Assembly: GCA_031431125.1 (NCBI GenBank)
Contig: JANPCX010000001.1
Span: forward strand, 1 to 38,403
Source: JANPCX01 sp031431125
Lineage (GTDB): Bacteria; Pseudomonadota; Gammaproteobacteria; Burkholderiales; Burkholderiaceae_C
Direction of reading: 5' to 3'
Length of the DNA stretch: 38,403 bases
Below are positions 23,263 to 31,692 of this stretch, piece by piece (within the stretch, counting starts at the first letter, position 1; each line of letters begins with the position of its first letter). Below the pieces are notes generated by a model that was not told the DNA's origin, searched no databases, and worked only from the letters and a program-made list of their open reading frames with translations. Made by a program: the position numbers and the translations under genes.

Positions 23263-24852
23263 ATGAACTTGCAATGGATGGAAAGTCGGCTGAATCGCCG
23301 TGCAGCCTGTGTGGCACTGACCTCACTGTTCGCAGTGCCCACGAATTTGGCCGGGGGCGCACGCGCAGCGGTGGCGTTCAAATCGCCCGACGACCCCTTC
23401 AGCCTGGGTGTGGCCAGCGGCATGCCACGCTCCGACTCCGTGGTGTTGTGGACTCGTTTGGCGCCGCGTCCCTATGAACCCCTCGGCGGTTTGCCCGATG
23501 CGCCCATCGCTGTGCGCTGGGAACTGGCCGAAGACGATGGGTTTTCTAAGCTGTAGCGGTCGGGTGATGTGAAGGCCTTGCCTGAACACGGCCACAGCGT
23601 GCATGTGGAAGTAAAAGCGCTGCCCGCAGATCGGCGGTTTTTTTACCGCTTCATCATGGGCAAAGGCGCTGCATCTGTGGCCAGCCCGGTTGGGCGCACA
23701 CGCACTGCGCCTGCCGTTGACGCGGCAGTCGGGCGTTTGCGTGTGGCGCTGGCCTCTTGCCAGCACTATGAACAGGGTAGTTATGCGGCACATCGCGACA
23801 TCGCAGCCCAAGACCTGGACTTTGTGCTTTTTGTGGGCGACTACGTCTACGAAAGCACCAATCCCCGCTATGTGGTCAGACCCCATGAGGGCCCAGTCCC
23901 CACCACCTTGGCGGCTTACCGCGCACGCCATGCCACCTACAAACTTGATGCCGACCTGCGGGCCTCGCACGCCGCCCACCCCTGGGTCTTGACCTGGGAC
24001 GACCACGAAGTGGTGAACGATTACGCCGCAGACCGCGTTCGTGGCGACGAGGGCCTGGACACGCGTTTGTTCTTGCAGCGCCGTGCGGCTGCCTACAAGG
24101 CCTACTTCGAGCACATGCCCGTGTCGCCCCGCATGGCGCCCCGTGGCCCTCAGATGCGCATCCATGATCGTTATCTGTGGGGGCAATTGGCCGAGCTGTG
24201 GACACTGGATTGCCGCCAATACCGAAGCGTGCAAGCCTGCGCAGAGGGCCGCGCAGGCGGCCGTTTGGTGGGCAGTTGTAATGAGATGTTGGACTCCAGT
24301 CGAACCGTCTTGGGCAGTGACCAAAGCCAGTGGTTGCAACAAGGCTTGGTGGAAAGCACCCGGCCTTGGAAGTTGCTCGGACAAGGCAGTCAAATGAGCG
24401 AGGCGACCTTGCCATCGCCGCTGGGACGGCGCATCCAGTCTGACGGTTGGGATGGTTACCCGGTGGCGCGGCAACAACTGCTGCGCACCCTGGTCGAGTC
24501 CAAGTTGCGCGGCGTGCTGAGCCTGGGGGGCGATGTGCACCGCCACGTGGCAGCCAATTTGCGCGCCGTGGCGGGCGATGAAAAATCTCCCGTGCTGGCC
24601 AGCGAGTTTGTTTGCAGCTCGATTTCCTCACGCAGCTTGCCCGATGCCGCTGTGGCCTTGCTGCGCAGTGCCAATCCCGACATGGTTCACGCCCGCAGCG
24701 ATGAGCGCGGTTACGCGCTGGTAGACATCACCCCCAGCCTCGCCACCTGCGACTTTCGCGCGACGCCCTTTCCCGCTCGATCTGAAGCCAAGCTTTACTC
24801 GCAAGCGCGGTTTGTGGTTCAGGCGAATGAAGCCGGTGTTGAGGGGGCCTGA
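23263..24852 (+). pseudogene. PhoD-like phosphatase gene interrupted by an in-frame TAG
   Basis: The frame from the ATG at 23263 runs to 24852 with one interruption, a TAG at 23554-23556 (after FSKL). Both sides are one PhoD-type protein of about 529 codons in the same frame. The N-terminus has a Tat-like signal (LNRRAACVALT) and the entry domain (DPFSLGVASGMPRSDSVVLW). After the stop come DFVLFVGDYVYE, the metal-binding WDDHEVVNDY, and SLGGDVHRHVAANL. PhoD enzymes are Tat-exported phosphodiesterases/alkaline phosphatases. The two pieces could not act separately: the 97-residue N-terminal piece has the signal but no active site. A single substitution (for example CAG to TAG) explains it; amber readthrough or a sequencing error are the alternatives. 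It is divergent from the MFS gene. Confidence 0.82.
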
Positions 24853-25005
24853 GTCACAAATCCTCACCGCCCGTTACGAACTGCACGGAAACTTCAACGC
24901 TATTCCCCGTATCAGTCACCTGCTTGTCATCGGACACTGCCATCATCTGGATGCAGGCCAAGGTTCAAGCACAAGAACAAGCCGCAGCTTCAAAAGGGGA
25001 TGGTC

Positions 25006-25254
25006 ATGGCAGATGAACGGGAAAGTTTTTGGCAACGCACCTGGCGCTCCGGCAGCCAGCAACGCCCCCCGCGCGTGCAACAACCCGACCCGGCCGACAT
25101 GGGCACGGCTTTCGGTTTGGACGCCACCTTCGACCTGCCGGCGGCCCCTGTGGGTGCACAAGGCTTGGTGGGCCGAAGCTCCACCTCATCGGAACCCACG
25201 GCGCTGGAAAGCCTGTGGGCCACGAACCGACTCAATGGGCGTTCGGTGATTTGA
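25006..25254 (+). CDS. Small hypothetical protein
   Basis: An 82-residue hydrophilic protein (MADERESFWQRTWRSGSQQ) rich in Pro, Gln and Ser, with no membrane helix, signal peptide or domain I recognise. The ATG at 25006 is chosen because AAGGGG (24994-24999) lies six bases upstream; an ATG at 25000 is in frame. A strong bidirectional terminator follows 26 bases after the stop, which supports a real transcription unit. The 150 bases between the PhoD-like gene and this one show no clear structure. Confidence 0.5.
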   Translation: MADERESFWQRTWRSGSQQRPPRVQQPDPADMGTAFGLDATFDLPAAPVGAQGLVGRSSTSSEPTALESLWATNRLNGRSVI

Positions 25255-25280
25255 GTTTTGCTGGCGCGATGTGACAAAGA

Positions 25281-25307
25281 AAAAAGCGGCCACATGGGCC
25301 GCTTTTT
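25281..25307. terminator. Bidirectional intrinsic terminator
   Basis: AAAAAGCGGCC (25281-25291) pairs perfectly with GGCCGCTTTTT (25297-25307) around the loop ACATG. The A- and T-rich ends make it work in both directions, between the small forward gene ending at 25254 and the reverse fasciclin gene ending at 25329. Confidence 0.9.
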
Positions 25308-25328
25308 GTTTCTCTGTGGCAAGCCTGC

Positions 25329-25781
25329 TTACTTGGGCATGATCACCGTGTCGATCACGTGGATGACGCCATTGGATGCGGCCACATCGGTCGCTGTCAC
25401 TTTGGCGTTGTCCACCATGACACCGCCTGTGGTGGTGATGGTCAGTTCCGAGCCTTGAACCGTCTTGACCTTGCCAGCCTTCACGTCTTTGGCCATCACT
25501 TTGCCCGACACCACGTGGTAGGTGAGGACGGCGGTGAGTTTGGCTTTGTCTTTGAGCAAGGCGTCCAGATCGGCCTTGGGAATCTTGGCAAAGGCAGCGT
25601 CCGTTGGCGCGAACACCGTGAAGGGGCCAGGGCCTTTCAGCGTGTCGATCAAACCGGCTGCCGTCAGGGCGGTGGCCAGGGTTTTAAAGCTGCCATTGGC
25701 AACGGCCGTGTCGACGATGTCTTTGGCTTGTACCGACAAAGCGGCGAAGGACAAGGCGGCGAGAGCGAGGAATTTCTTCAT
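25329..25781 (-). CDS. Fasciclin-domain (FAS1) exported protein
   Basis: A 150-residue protein with a Sec signal peptide (MKKFLALAALSFAALSVQA) followed by one FAS1 domain. Both family hallmarks are visible: FTVFAPTDAAFAKIP and NGVIHVIDTVIMP at the C-terminus, with the TYHVV segment between them. Bacterial FAS1 proteins are periplasmic or surface proteins linked to adhesion or stress; in mycobacteria related genes are controlled by SigK. It lies downstream of the two-domain fasciclin lipoprotein gene in the same orientation, 76 bases apart, and ends at a strong terminator, so the two may be cotranscribed. The biochemical role is unknown. Confidence 0.92.
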   Translation of the reverse strand: MKKFLALAALSFAALSVQAKDIVDTAVANGSFKTLATALTAAGLIDTLKGPGPFTVFAPTDAAFAKIPKADLDALLKDKAKLTAVLTYHVVSGKVMAKDVKAGKVKTVQGSELTITTTGGVMVDNAKVTATDVAASNGVIHVIDTVIMPK

Positions 25782-25857
25782 GGATGGTTTCTTTCAAGTG
25801 GTGGGACAGGGTTAAAAATCCTGGCGATAGCACGGTGACCACCAGGGGGCGAACGAT

Positions 25858-26823
25858 TCAAAGCGTGGGGATCAGGACCTTGCTGACGACATGAATCACG
25901 CCATTGCTTGCGCGGATGTCTGTGGCCGTGATCGGAGCGGGGGTGGCTGTTTTGTCGGTGATGCGCAAGGGGTTGTTGTTGACGGTGAGGGTTTGGCCAG
26001 ACACTGTGGTCACGGGTGTTGCGAAAGGAATTTGCGTGGACAGCACCTGGCTGCCCAGCACGTGGTAAGTCAATACGGTGCTGAGCTGGGTGGGCGTCAA
26101 TGCGGCAACCGTGGTGGCGATGGCGCTGAAGGCGTCGTTGGTGGGGGCAAACACCGTGAAGGGGCCGGCGCCGCTCAGGGTGCTGACCAGACCCGCGGAA
26201 CCCACCGCGCCGACCAAGGTGGAGAAGGCAGGGTTGGCCTGGGCCATTTGCACCACGGTCAAGACGCCGGGAGGCACGAGCACCTTGTCGACCACGTGAA
26301 CGATGCCATTGGTGGCTTGCACGTTGGCGGTGGTCACGCCAGCCTGGGTCAAAACAGCGTCGGTGATACGAACGCCTGAACTGGTGTTCAGCGCCAGGGT
26401 GGTGGCCGAGCCACCAAAGTTGTAGAGCGTTGCTTGACTGGCGCCGCCCGCAGTCAAGTCGGCCGCTGTTTTCCGGCTGGGCAGCACGTGGTAGGTCAAG
26501 ATGTTGGCCAGCGCACTGGCTGGCAAGGCGTTCACGAGCGCGTTCGCATCAGTGAAACCCAAGCGGACGGCCAGCGCATTAAAAGCTGCGTCGGTTGGTG
26601 CGAACACGGTCAAGCTCGCGCTGGGGTTGCTCAATGTGCTTGCCAACCCCGCTTTGGTCGCTGCGGAAACCAAGGCATTCAGGTTCTGCGCCTGCGCCAG
26701 TTGGACGATGTTTTGGGTCGGCTGTGCCACGGGCGTCTCAGCCGGGTGGTCGTCGCTGCCCCCGCAGGCCGAAAGAAACGCCACGGCACTGACGGTGGCG
26801 ACCGCTTTAATCCAATGAAACAT
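25858..26823 (-). CDS. Fasciclin lipoprotein with two FAS1 domains
   Basis: A 321-residue predicted lipoprotein with lipobox LSAC (Cys20) and a GGSDD start to the mature chain. Two FAS1 domains follow: the first ends in NGIVHVVDKVLVP, the second in NGVIHVVSKVLIP, and each carries a TVFAPT-DAF motif and a TYHVL segment. The ATG at 26823 has AGGAG seven bases upstream; the frame is open from 26883. A TTGACA promoter with a dyad between -35 and -10 lies upstream, shared with the divergent TetR gene. Likely anchored in the outer membrane and involved in surface interactions; the function is inferred only from the family. Confidence 0.9.
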   Translation of the reverse strand: MFHWIKAVATVSAVAFLSACGGSDDHPAETPVAQPTQNIVQLAQAQNLNALVSAATKAGLASTLSNPSASLTVFAPTDAAFNALAVRLGFTDANALVNALPASALANILTYHVLPSRKTAADLTAGGASQATLYNFGGSATTLALNTSSGVRITDAVLTQAGVTTANVQATNGIVHVVDKVLVPPGVLTVVQMAQANPAFSTLVGAVGSAGLVSTLSGAGPFTVFAPTNDAFSAIATTVAALTPTQLSTVLTYHVLGSQVLSTQIPFATPVTTVSGQTLTVNNNPLRITDKTATPAPITATDIRASNGVIHVVSKVLIPTL

Positions 26824-26907
26824 GGGGATCTCCTGGAGGTTGATGGTTGTTCGAACCACCTTCGGCTGGGACCTTTGCGCCATGCCGAAGAAGTGGTGTG
26901 GGGCGAA

Positions 26908-26935
26908 ATTTGAACTAATCAGTTCACAATGTCAA
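26908..26935 (-). promoter_or_regulatory. Fasciclin promoter with candidate TetR operator
   Basis: On the reverse strand TTGACA (26930-26935) and TCAAAT (26908-26913) are separated by 16 bases. The perfect dyad TGAACT-AATC-AGTTCA (26911-26926) lies mostly between them and overlaps the -10, a position suited to repression by the divergent TetR protein. Confidence 0.5.
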
Positions 26936-26972
26936 CTATATGGTTATAAATAGTACTTGTTAGTAATTGTTT

Positions 26973-26984
26973 GACTGCTTAGTC
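26973..26984. promoter_or_regulatory. Second candidate operator near the tetR start
   Basis: GACT-GCTT-AGTC shares the ACT-N4-AGT core with the dyad at 26911-26926, and the two cores lie exactly 60 bases apart. It precedes the TetR gene by about 30 bases, so it could serve autoregulation. The symmetry is short and the call tentative. Confidence 0.35.
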
Positions 26985-27016
26985 TGAAACCTGACTTTGC
27001 TGCTTAAAATAACGCC

Positions 27017-27625
27017 ATGGTCAAGGTTTCTTTCCGGCAGCAGGTGCTCAAAGCGCGAGAAGACGCCATCGTCAGTGCGGTGAATCGACTGCTTGCGGAA
27101 AAAGGCTTTGACGCCATGACGGTGGACGAAGTGGCTGCCGAGGTGGGCATTGCCAAAGCCAGCCTCTACAAACACTTCACGTCGAAGGAAGAGTTGGCTG
27201 CCGCCGCCATGGTGGCCATGCTGGAGCGGGCCTTGGCCCAGCTCGATGCTTTGCAAACCAATGCCGACGCCCCCGCCATCCAGCAACTGCAGGCCGTGGC
27301 GCGTTGGACCATGCAGGTGCAATTGGCGGGAGACATGCCGTCGCTGCCGGCTCAAAACTCAGCGCTGCGAACCGCGCTGATGGGCCACAAGGTTTACCTG
27401 GACAGGCTCATGGAATTGAGCGAGCGACTCGGCCTGTGGATCACGGCGGCGCAAAAAGCCGGCGACTTGAACCCCGATTTGCCGCCGGAGCTCGTGCTTT
27501 ACACCCTGTATGCCCGTGCCTGCGACCCGGTGCTGGGTTTGCTCAAAGCGGGTGGCCAATACAGCAACGAGCGCATCATCGAGATGTTGCTGCTCACCTG
27601 TTTCCGCGGGCTGGCAACGCGCTGA
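27017..27625 (+). CDS. TetR/AcrR-family transcriptional regulator
   Basis: A 202-residue repressor-type protein. The N-terminal DNA-binding domain is clear (AVNRLLAEKGFDAMTVDEVA, then AAEVGIAKASLYKHFTSKEEL, about residues 22-61), and an all-helical ligand/dimer domain follows. The ATG at 27017 has no visible ribosome-binding site. A TAAAAT hexamer ends six bases before it, so a leaderless transcript is possible. The gene is divergent from the two fasciclin genes, and two matching dyads lie in the shared gap, so the fasciclin genes are the probable targets. The ligand is unknown. It is convergent with uspA. Confidence 0.9.
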   Translation: MVKVSFRQQVLKAREDAIVSAVNRLLAEKGFDAMTVDEVAAEVGIAKASLYKHFTSKEELAAAAMVAMLERALAQLDALQTNADAPAIQQLQAVARWTMQVQLAGDMPSLPAQNSALRTALMGHKVYLDRLMELSERLGLWITAAQKAGDLNPDLPPELVLYTLYARACDPVLGLLKAGGQYSNERIIEMLLLTCFRGLATR

Positions 27626-27656
27626 GTCGCCGCTGTATCGCGCGTTCAGCGCAGCT

Positions 27657-28079
27657 TCACCGCACCAACAGCACCGGCGTTTTGCAATGGGCCAGCACTT
27701 TGTTGGCCACCGATCCCAGCACCAGGTTCATCAAATTGCCTTGACCATGGGAGCCCATCATGAGTAGATCGAAGCCGCCGGTTTCGGCCGTTTTGGCGAT
27801 GACGTCGGCCACCGAGCCCACCTTGCTGATGCACTGCGCCGAGATGCCCTGTTTGCTGAAAAAACTGCGTATCGGCTTGAGGACTTTTTCAGCTTCTACG
27901 TCGTAGTAGTTTTTGATGGTTGCTTTGTCCAGCACGGCGGCTGCCCGGGGAGGGACAGGGGTGACCACGGTGAGCACGGTGTAGTCGTGGGCCGAGCCCA
28001 ACCACTCGTCATGGGCAGTGAGGTAGGCCAGCGCTTTTTTGGTGTAGCTGCTGCCATCGGCGGCAATGAGGATTTTCAT
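27657..28079 (-). CDS. Universal stress protein, UspA family
   Basis: A 140-residue single-domain UspA protein. The N-terminus MKILIAADGSSYTKKAL and the C-terminal nucleotide-binding motif MGSHGQGNLMNLVLGSVANK followed by TPVLLVR are diagnostic and indicate the ATP-binding subclass. The start has a purine-rich ribosome-binding site. These cytoplasmic proteins accumulate under starvation and other stresses. It stands 113 bases downstream of the metallophosphoesterase gene in the same direction and may be independent. Confidence 0.93.
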   Translation of the reverse strand: MKILIAADGSSYTKKALAYLTAHDEWLGSAHDYTVLTVVTPVPPRAAAVLDKATIKNYYDVEAEKVLKPIRSFFSKQGISAQCISKVGSVADVIAKTAETGGFDLLMMGSHGQGNLMNLVLGSVANKVLAHCKTPVLLVR

Positions 28080-28192
28080 AAGGGTCTCCTAGTTGAAAGG
28101 GGTGCACAACGCCGTCAGTGTGGCAGAGCGTTCTGATGCGCGTCTGCGCCAAGTCAAAAGCGCTGCACTTTGTTGCCCGGCAGGCAACACCA

Positions 28193-28966
28193 TCACCCAA
28201 CGTCAACCACACCTTGCCCGTCATAGTGATCCGCTTCACCCTTGTGCGCGTGGCCCCGAGCGTTGCAGACCACCCTCGTGAATTTGCCGTTCTGATCGAC
28301 CCGGTAGTCGTGTCGGCAGTGCAGGTGGCCGTGCAGCCACACATCGGCCAGTGGCAGCAGGTCGTCGTCGGCATTGCAAAAGCTGGCGCTGGTGGCCTGG
28401 TGCCCATAACGCGGGTCGGCGCTTTTTAAGCTGGGCGCATAGTGGGTGATGACCACCGTGCGGTCCCAGTCCCCGAGGGGTTGCTGCAATTCCTTGGTCA
28501 ACCAGGTTTTGCAGCGCAGTGCCTCTTCGCGCACAGCATGGGGGTCGAAAACCTCGCCGTGGTGGGTGGCCTGCATCACTTTGACGAAGTAACCGGCGGC
28601 GCGCAGGGCCTTCGCACGTTGTGCGGGGCCGAAGGTGTCGAAGTCACACCAGCGTATGGTGCCCAGAAACCGCACCCGTAAACCAGCGCTACTGGTGTAG
28701 CACCAACTTTGTTGTTCCAACAGTTTGATGCCCAGCGACTCGCAGCGTTGGCGAAGAAGCGGCCAAGCCTCATTGAGCTCGCGGCGATCAAACTCGTGGT
28801 TGCCCGCGACAAAAAGCACCGGCACTGGCCAGTTCGCAAACTGAGACAAACCCGCCCAGCTGCTGTCGATGTCACCCGCCAGAACCAGGAGCTCAGCGCC
28901 CGGTGCCGGTTGGGCGTTGAAGTCTTCGGTTTCTAAGTGCAGGTCAGACAGCAGTTGCAAACGCAT
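28193..28966 (-). CDS. Calcineurin-like metallophosphoesterase
   Basis: A 257-residue cytoplasmic protein with the full metallophosphoesterase motif set: SDLHLE (D8, H10), AGDID (D32), AGNHEF (N56, H57), ITHYAP, and HGHLH. A dinuclear metal site is therefore expected. The substrate is unknown; candidates are phosphodiesters, cyclic nucleotides or dinucleotides. It follows the SEC-C/UPF0149 gene by 14 bases, so the two are probably cotranscribed. Confidence 0.9.
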   Translation of the reverse strand: MRLQLLSDLHLETEDFNAQPAPGAELLVLAGDIDSSWAGLSQFANWPVPVLFVAGNHEFDRRELNEAWPLLRQRCESLGIKLLEQQSWCYTSSAGLRVRFLGTIRWCDFDTFGPAQRAKALRAAGYFVKVMQATHHGEVFDPHAVREEALRCKTWLTKELQQPLGDWDRTVVITHYAPSLKSADPRYGHQATSASFCNADDDLLPLADVWLHGHLHCRHDYRVDQNGKFTRVVCNARGHAHKGEADHYDGQGVVDVG

Positions 28967-28980
28967 GGGGAAGGTTCATC

Positions 28981-29784
28981 TCAAGCCGCACCGTGGCAGG
29001 CCTTGAACTTTTTGCCACTGCCGCAGGCACAAGGGTCGTTGCGGCCTTGTTTGGGGGTGTCGCGTTGGATGGTGTCCACCTTGTAGCGCGACGCGCGGGT
29101 CAGGTCCCACAGGTCGGCGACGGTGACCACCAGTTCTTCGATGGCGGCGTCCAAGGTGGTGAGCGGGTGTTCTTGGTCCAGCAGAGCCACCAAGCTGCGT
29201 TCTTCGTCGGTTTGCGCAGGCAAGTGACGGTAGAGGCGGGCCAAGGCCACATGCACTGCATCGTCGGGCATGTCGGACAAGGCGGTGAACTGCTCTGTCG
29301 CCAACAACAAGCCGGTGACCCAGGGCATCAGCGCCTGGGATACTGGCGGCAAGTCCGAGACGGCTTGGGCTGCCGCGTCGTCGCTTTTGTTCTCATCCTG
29401 CGCCTCGGCGCCGTCGTTTTCTGGCGCTGCCTCGTCGTCCAACTCCAAGATGAGTGGGTTGAACCAGCCATCCTGGGCCATGGCCCGATTCAGTGCGGCA
29501 TGACGTTGCATGATGAGGCTGTGGGTGCGCGCCAGCCAAGCAGCGTCCACGGTGTCGGGCAGTGGCTGGCCGTCGGCATCAAAAACGAAAGGCAGCCACT
29601 GCGCTTCATCCATCAACACCGGTTGCACCAGCACACCGCACAGGAAACCGTCCAGCATCACCACATCCAGCGCATCCAGCGGTTGGGGTGTGGCTGCGAG
29701 CAATTCGTCCAGTTCAGCGAACTCGGAGTCGGTCAGGTCGCGTTTGGCGGCAGCGCCGCTGTGGGGAATGCTGGGAGCGGTCAT
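28981..29784 (-). CDS. UPF0149/YecA-family protein with C-terminal SEC-C motif
   Basis: A 267-residue cytoplasmic protein. The UPF0149 region contains LDALDVVMLDGFLCGVLVQP and DEAQWLPFVFD, an acidic middle follows, and the C-terminus is a zinc-binding SEC-C motif (RNDPCACGSGKKFKACHG) like that at the end of SecA. It is the intact relative of the SEC-C-less protein at 7985-8701. The ATG at 29784 is preferred because the in-frame upstream part is not protein-like, although the preceding bases show no good ribosome-binding site. SEC-C motifs can contact ribosomes; whether this protein does is unknown. Confidence 0.87.
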   Translation of the reverse strand: MTAPSIPHSGAAAKRDLTDSEFAELDELLAATPQPLDALDVVMLDGFLCGVLVQPVLMDEAQWLPFVFDADGQPLPDTVDAAWLARTHSLIMQRHAALNRAMAQDGWFNPLILELDDEAAPENDGAEAQDENKSDDAAAQAVSDLPPVSQALMPWVTGLLLATEQFTALSDMPDDAVHVALARLYRHLPAQTDEERSLVALLDQEHPLTTLDAAIEELVVTVADLWDLTRASRYKVDTIQRDTPKQGRNDPCACGSGKKFKACHGAA

Positions 29785-29809
29785 AGGGGGGACTTTTTGG
29801 GTGTTGCAG

Positions 29810-30079
29810 TCAAGTGGTGGTGCTGTCCGTCGATTTGCCCTTGAGCTTTTGCACGATGAAGAGCAACACCACCGCAGCCACCACCGACGCGATCCAACCC
29901 GCAGGCTGACCTGGTGCATACCAGCCCAGGGCTTCACCGGCAAACCGGGCGATGAAAGAACCCGCCACGCCCAACAAGCTCGTCAAAATGAGTCCCATCT
30001 TTTGCTCACCCGGCAACAAGAAGCGGGCCAGTGCACCCACGACGAGGCCAATCAACAAAGTCACGATCCAAGTCATCAT
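29810..30079 (-). CDS. GlsB/YeaQ/YmgE-family membrane protein
   Basis: An 89-residue protein with three hydrophobic helices and the family pattern LIGLVVGALARFLLPG, then GLILTSLLGVAGSFIARF, and a C-terminal AGWIASVVAAVVLLFIVQKL. The ATG at 30079 has GGAG eight bases upstream. Related transglycosylase-associated or stress-response proteins sit in the inner membrane; no mechanism is known. It is 25 bases upstream of the SEC-C/UPF0149 gene and likely heads a glsB/yecA/phosphoesterase unit. Confidence 0.88.
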   Translation of the reverse strand: MMTWIVTLLIGLVVGALARFLLPGEQKMGLILTSLLGVAGSFIARFAGEALGWYAPGQPAGWIASVVAAVVLLFIVQKLKGKSTDSTTT

Positions 30080-30166
30080 GGCAAGATCTCCAATGAGTTG
30101 TAAGAGGGCGCTACTGTGCCACAGGCTTGTGTAGCGGATATTGGCCACGTGCCGCAGGACTGCGGT

Positions 30167-31607
30167 TCAGCCCCAGACTTGGCCCAAGCGCCGCGCTGCC
30201 GAGATCAGATCCGCTTCAGGGTAGCCTGCGTAACCCAAAAGCCAACCACGTCGTGTTTGCTTGATGCAGTAGCGGGACAGCGGTGCCAGGTAAACGCCGA
30301 CTGTCGCTGCCGCTTCACACAGCTGTGTGTCGCGCACGGAGGAGTGCGTTTCCAAAGTGGCGTGCATGCCCTGCCAACTGAAGGGCACTTGCATGGCGCC
30401 TGCGGTGGCTTTGGACAGGGCATGGATCATGGCCTCTTGTCGCTCGCGGTACAGGGCACGCATTCGGCGCAGGTGGCGCAACAGATGGCCCTCTTGGATG
30501 AAACGCGCCAGCACGTCTTGGACAGCACCCGGCGCATGCCGGTCGGCCAAGGTTTTGGCACTGGCGAAGGCGTCCACCAAGTGGGGCGGTAGAACGATGA
30601 AACCCAGCCGCATGCCGGGGTGCAGCGTCTTGGAGAAGGTGCCGACATACAGCACCCTTGCGCCGTGGGCCATGCTGCACAAGGCCGGTATGCGTTGATC
30701 TCCGTATTGAAATTCACTGTCGTAGTCATCCTCCACCACCCAGGCCTGCTGCTTTTGCGCCCAGGCCAGCAACTCGACGCGGCGCTGCAAGCTCATGCGC
30801 ACGCCCAGCGGAAACTGATGCGTTGGCGTGACCACGGCCAAACGTGACTGGGGCCAGTGCGCCGAGCCTTCGCCGATGCACATGCCTTGTGCATCCACCG
30901 CCACCGGCCGCGCGGTCACGCCCTGGCTGATCAGGTTGGCGCGGATGCCAGGGTAACCGGGGTCTTCCACCAGCACCTCATCGCCCGGATCGAGCAACAA
31001 GCGGCTCAGAAGGTCGATGGCTTGCTGCGAGCCCGAGGTGATGAGCACTTGTTCGCCATCGCATTGAATGCCGCGTGACACCAGCAGCCACTGCGCAATC
31101 GCCTGGCGCAGCGGGAGATGGCCTGCGGGGTCTTGGTAGTGGGCCAAACGAGCGCGTTGGGCCAGCGGCGTTTGACGTTCCAGCTTTTGCCACGTCAAAA
31201 AGGGGAACTGATCGATGGCGGGTTGCCCGATGCGAAAGGCGCTGGGCAGCCCGGTAGGCGGCTTCCATCGCAGGGCGGTTTGTGCAATCAAACGCCCGCG
31301 TTGTGACAACCCTGGGGGGGCTTGCATCGGCGCGCCAGCCGTGAAGCGCCGATTTTCCGTGTGCCGCCGTCTCACGTTGGGTCACATAACTCCCATCGCC
31401 TACACGGGCCGTCAAATAGCCCTCGGCTTGCAGCCTTTCCATCGCCCACAGGACTGTGTTGCGGGACACGCCCAGGATGCGCGCCTGCTCCCTGGAGGCG
31501 GGCAATTTGGTGTTGCTGGAGAAGGTGCCGCGTTCGATGCTGAGCCGCATTCGCAAATACACCTGCTGACGCAGCGATTCGGGCTTGGGAATGGTTCCGT
31601 GGCGCAT
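30167..31607 (-). pseudogene. MocR/PdxR-type regulator split by a frameshift in a C7 run
   Basis: The start (ATG at 31607) encodes a GntR winged helix (SLRQQVYLRMRLSIERGTF, LGVSRNTVLWAMERLQAEGY), continuing to about residue 98. The aminotransferase-like domain (HYQDPAGHLPLRQAIAQWL, VEDDYDSEFQY, PLP-lysine segment GTFSKTLHPGMRLGF) is intact but in another frame. The switch maps to seven consecutive Gs on the + strand (31314-31320; C7 on the coding strand). Removing one base would join ADASPP to GLSQR and give a normal protein of about 480 residues. It may be a pseudogene, a phase-variable gene, a +1 programmed frameshift at CCC codons, or a sequencing error. It is divergent from a GNAT-OsmC-PaiB operon that it probably controls. 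Confidence 0.85.
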
Positions 31608-31612
31608 GAAAA

Positions 31613-31659
31613 ATTGGCACCTTAAAGTTGTTTTATGACCGATACGATAGGGTGCCAAT
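31613..31659. promoter_or_regulatory. Dyad in the mocR/GNAT divergent region
   Basis: ATTGGCACC (31613-31621) and GGTGCCAAT (31651-31659) are perfect inverted copies with 29 bases between them, inside the gap between the two divergent genes. This is a plausible binding site for the MocR-type regulator, spanning the promoters in both directions. Confidence 0.6.
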
Positions 31660-31692
31660 GTGCAGTCGTCAAACAACCGTCAAACCATCCAC

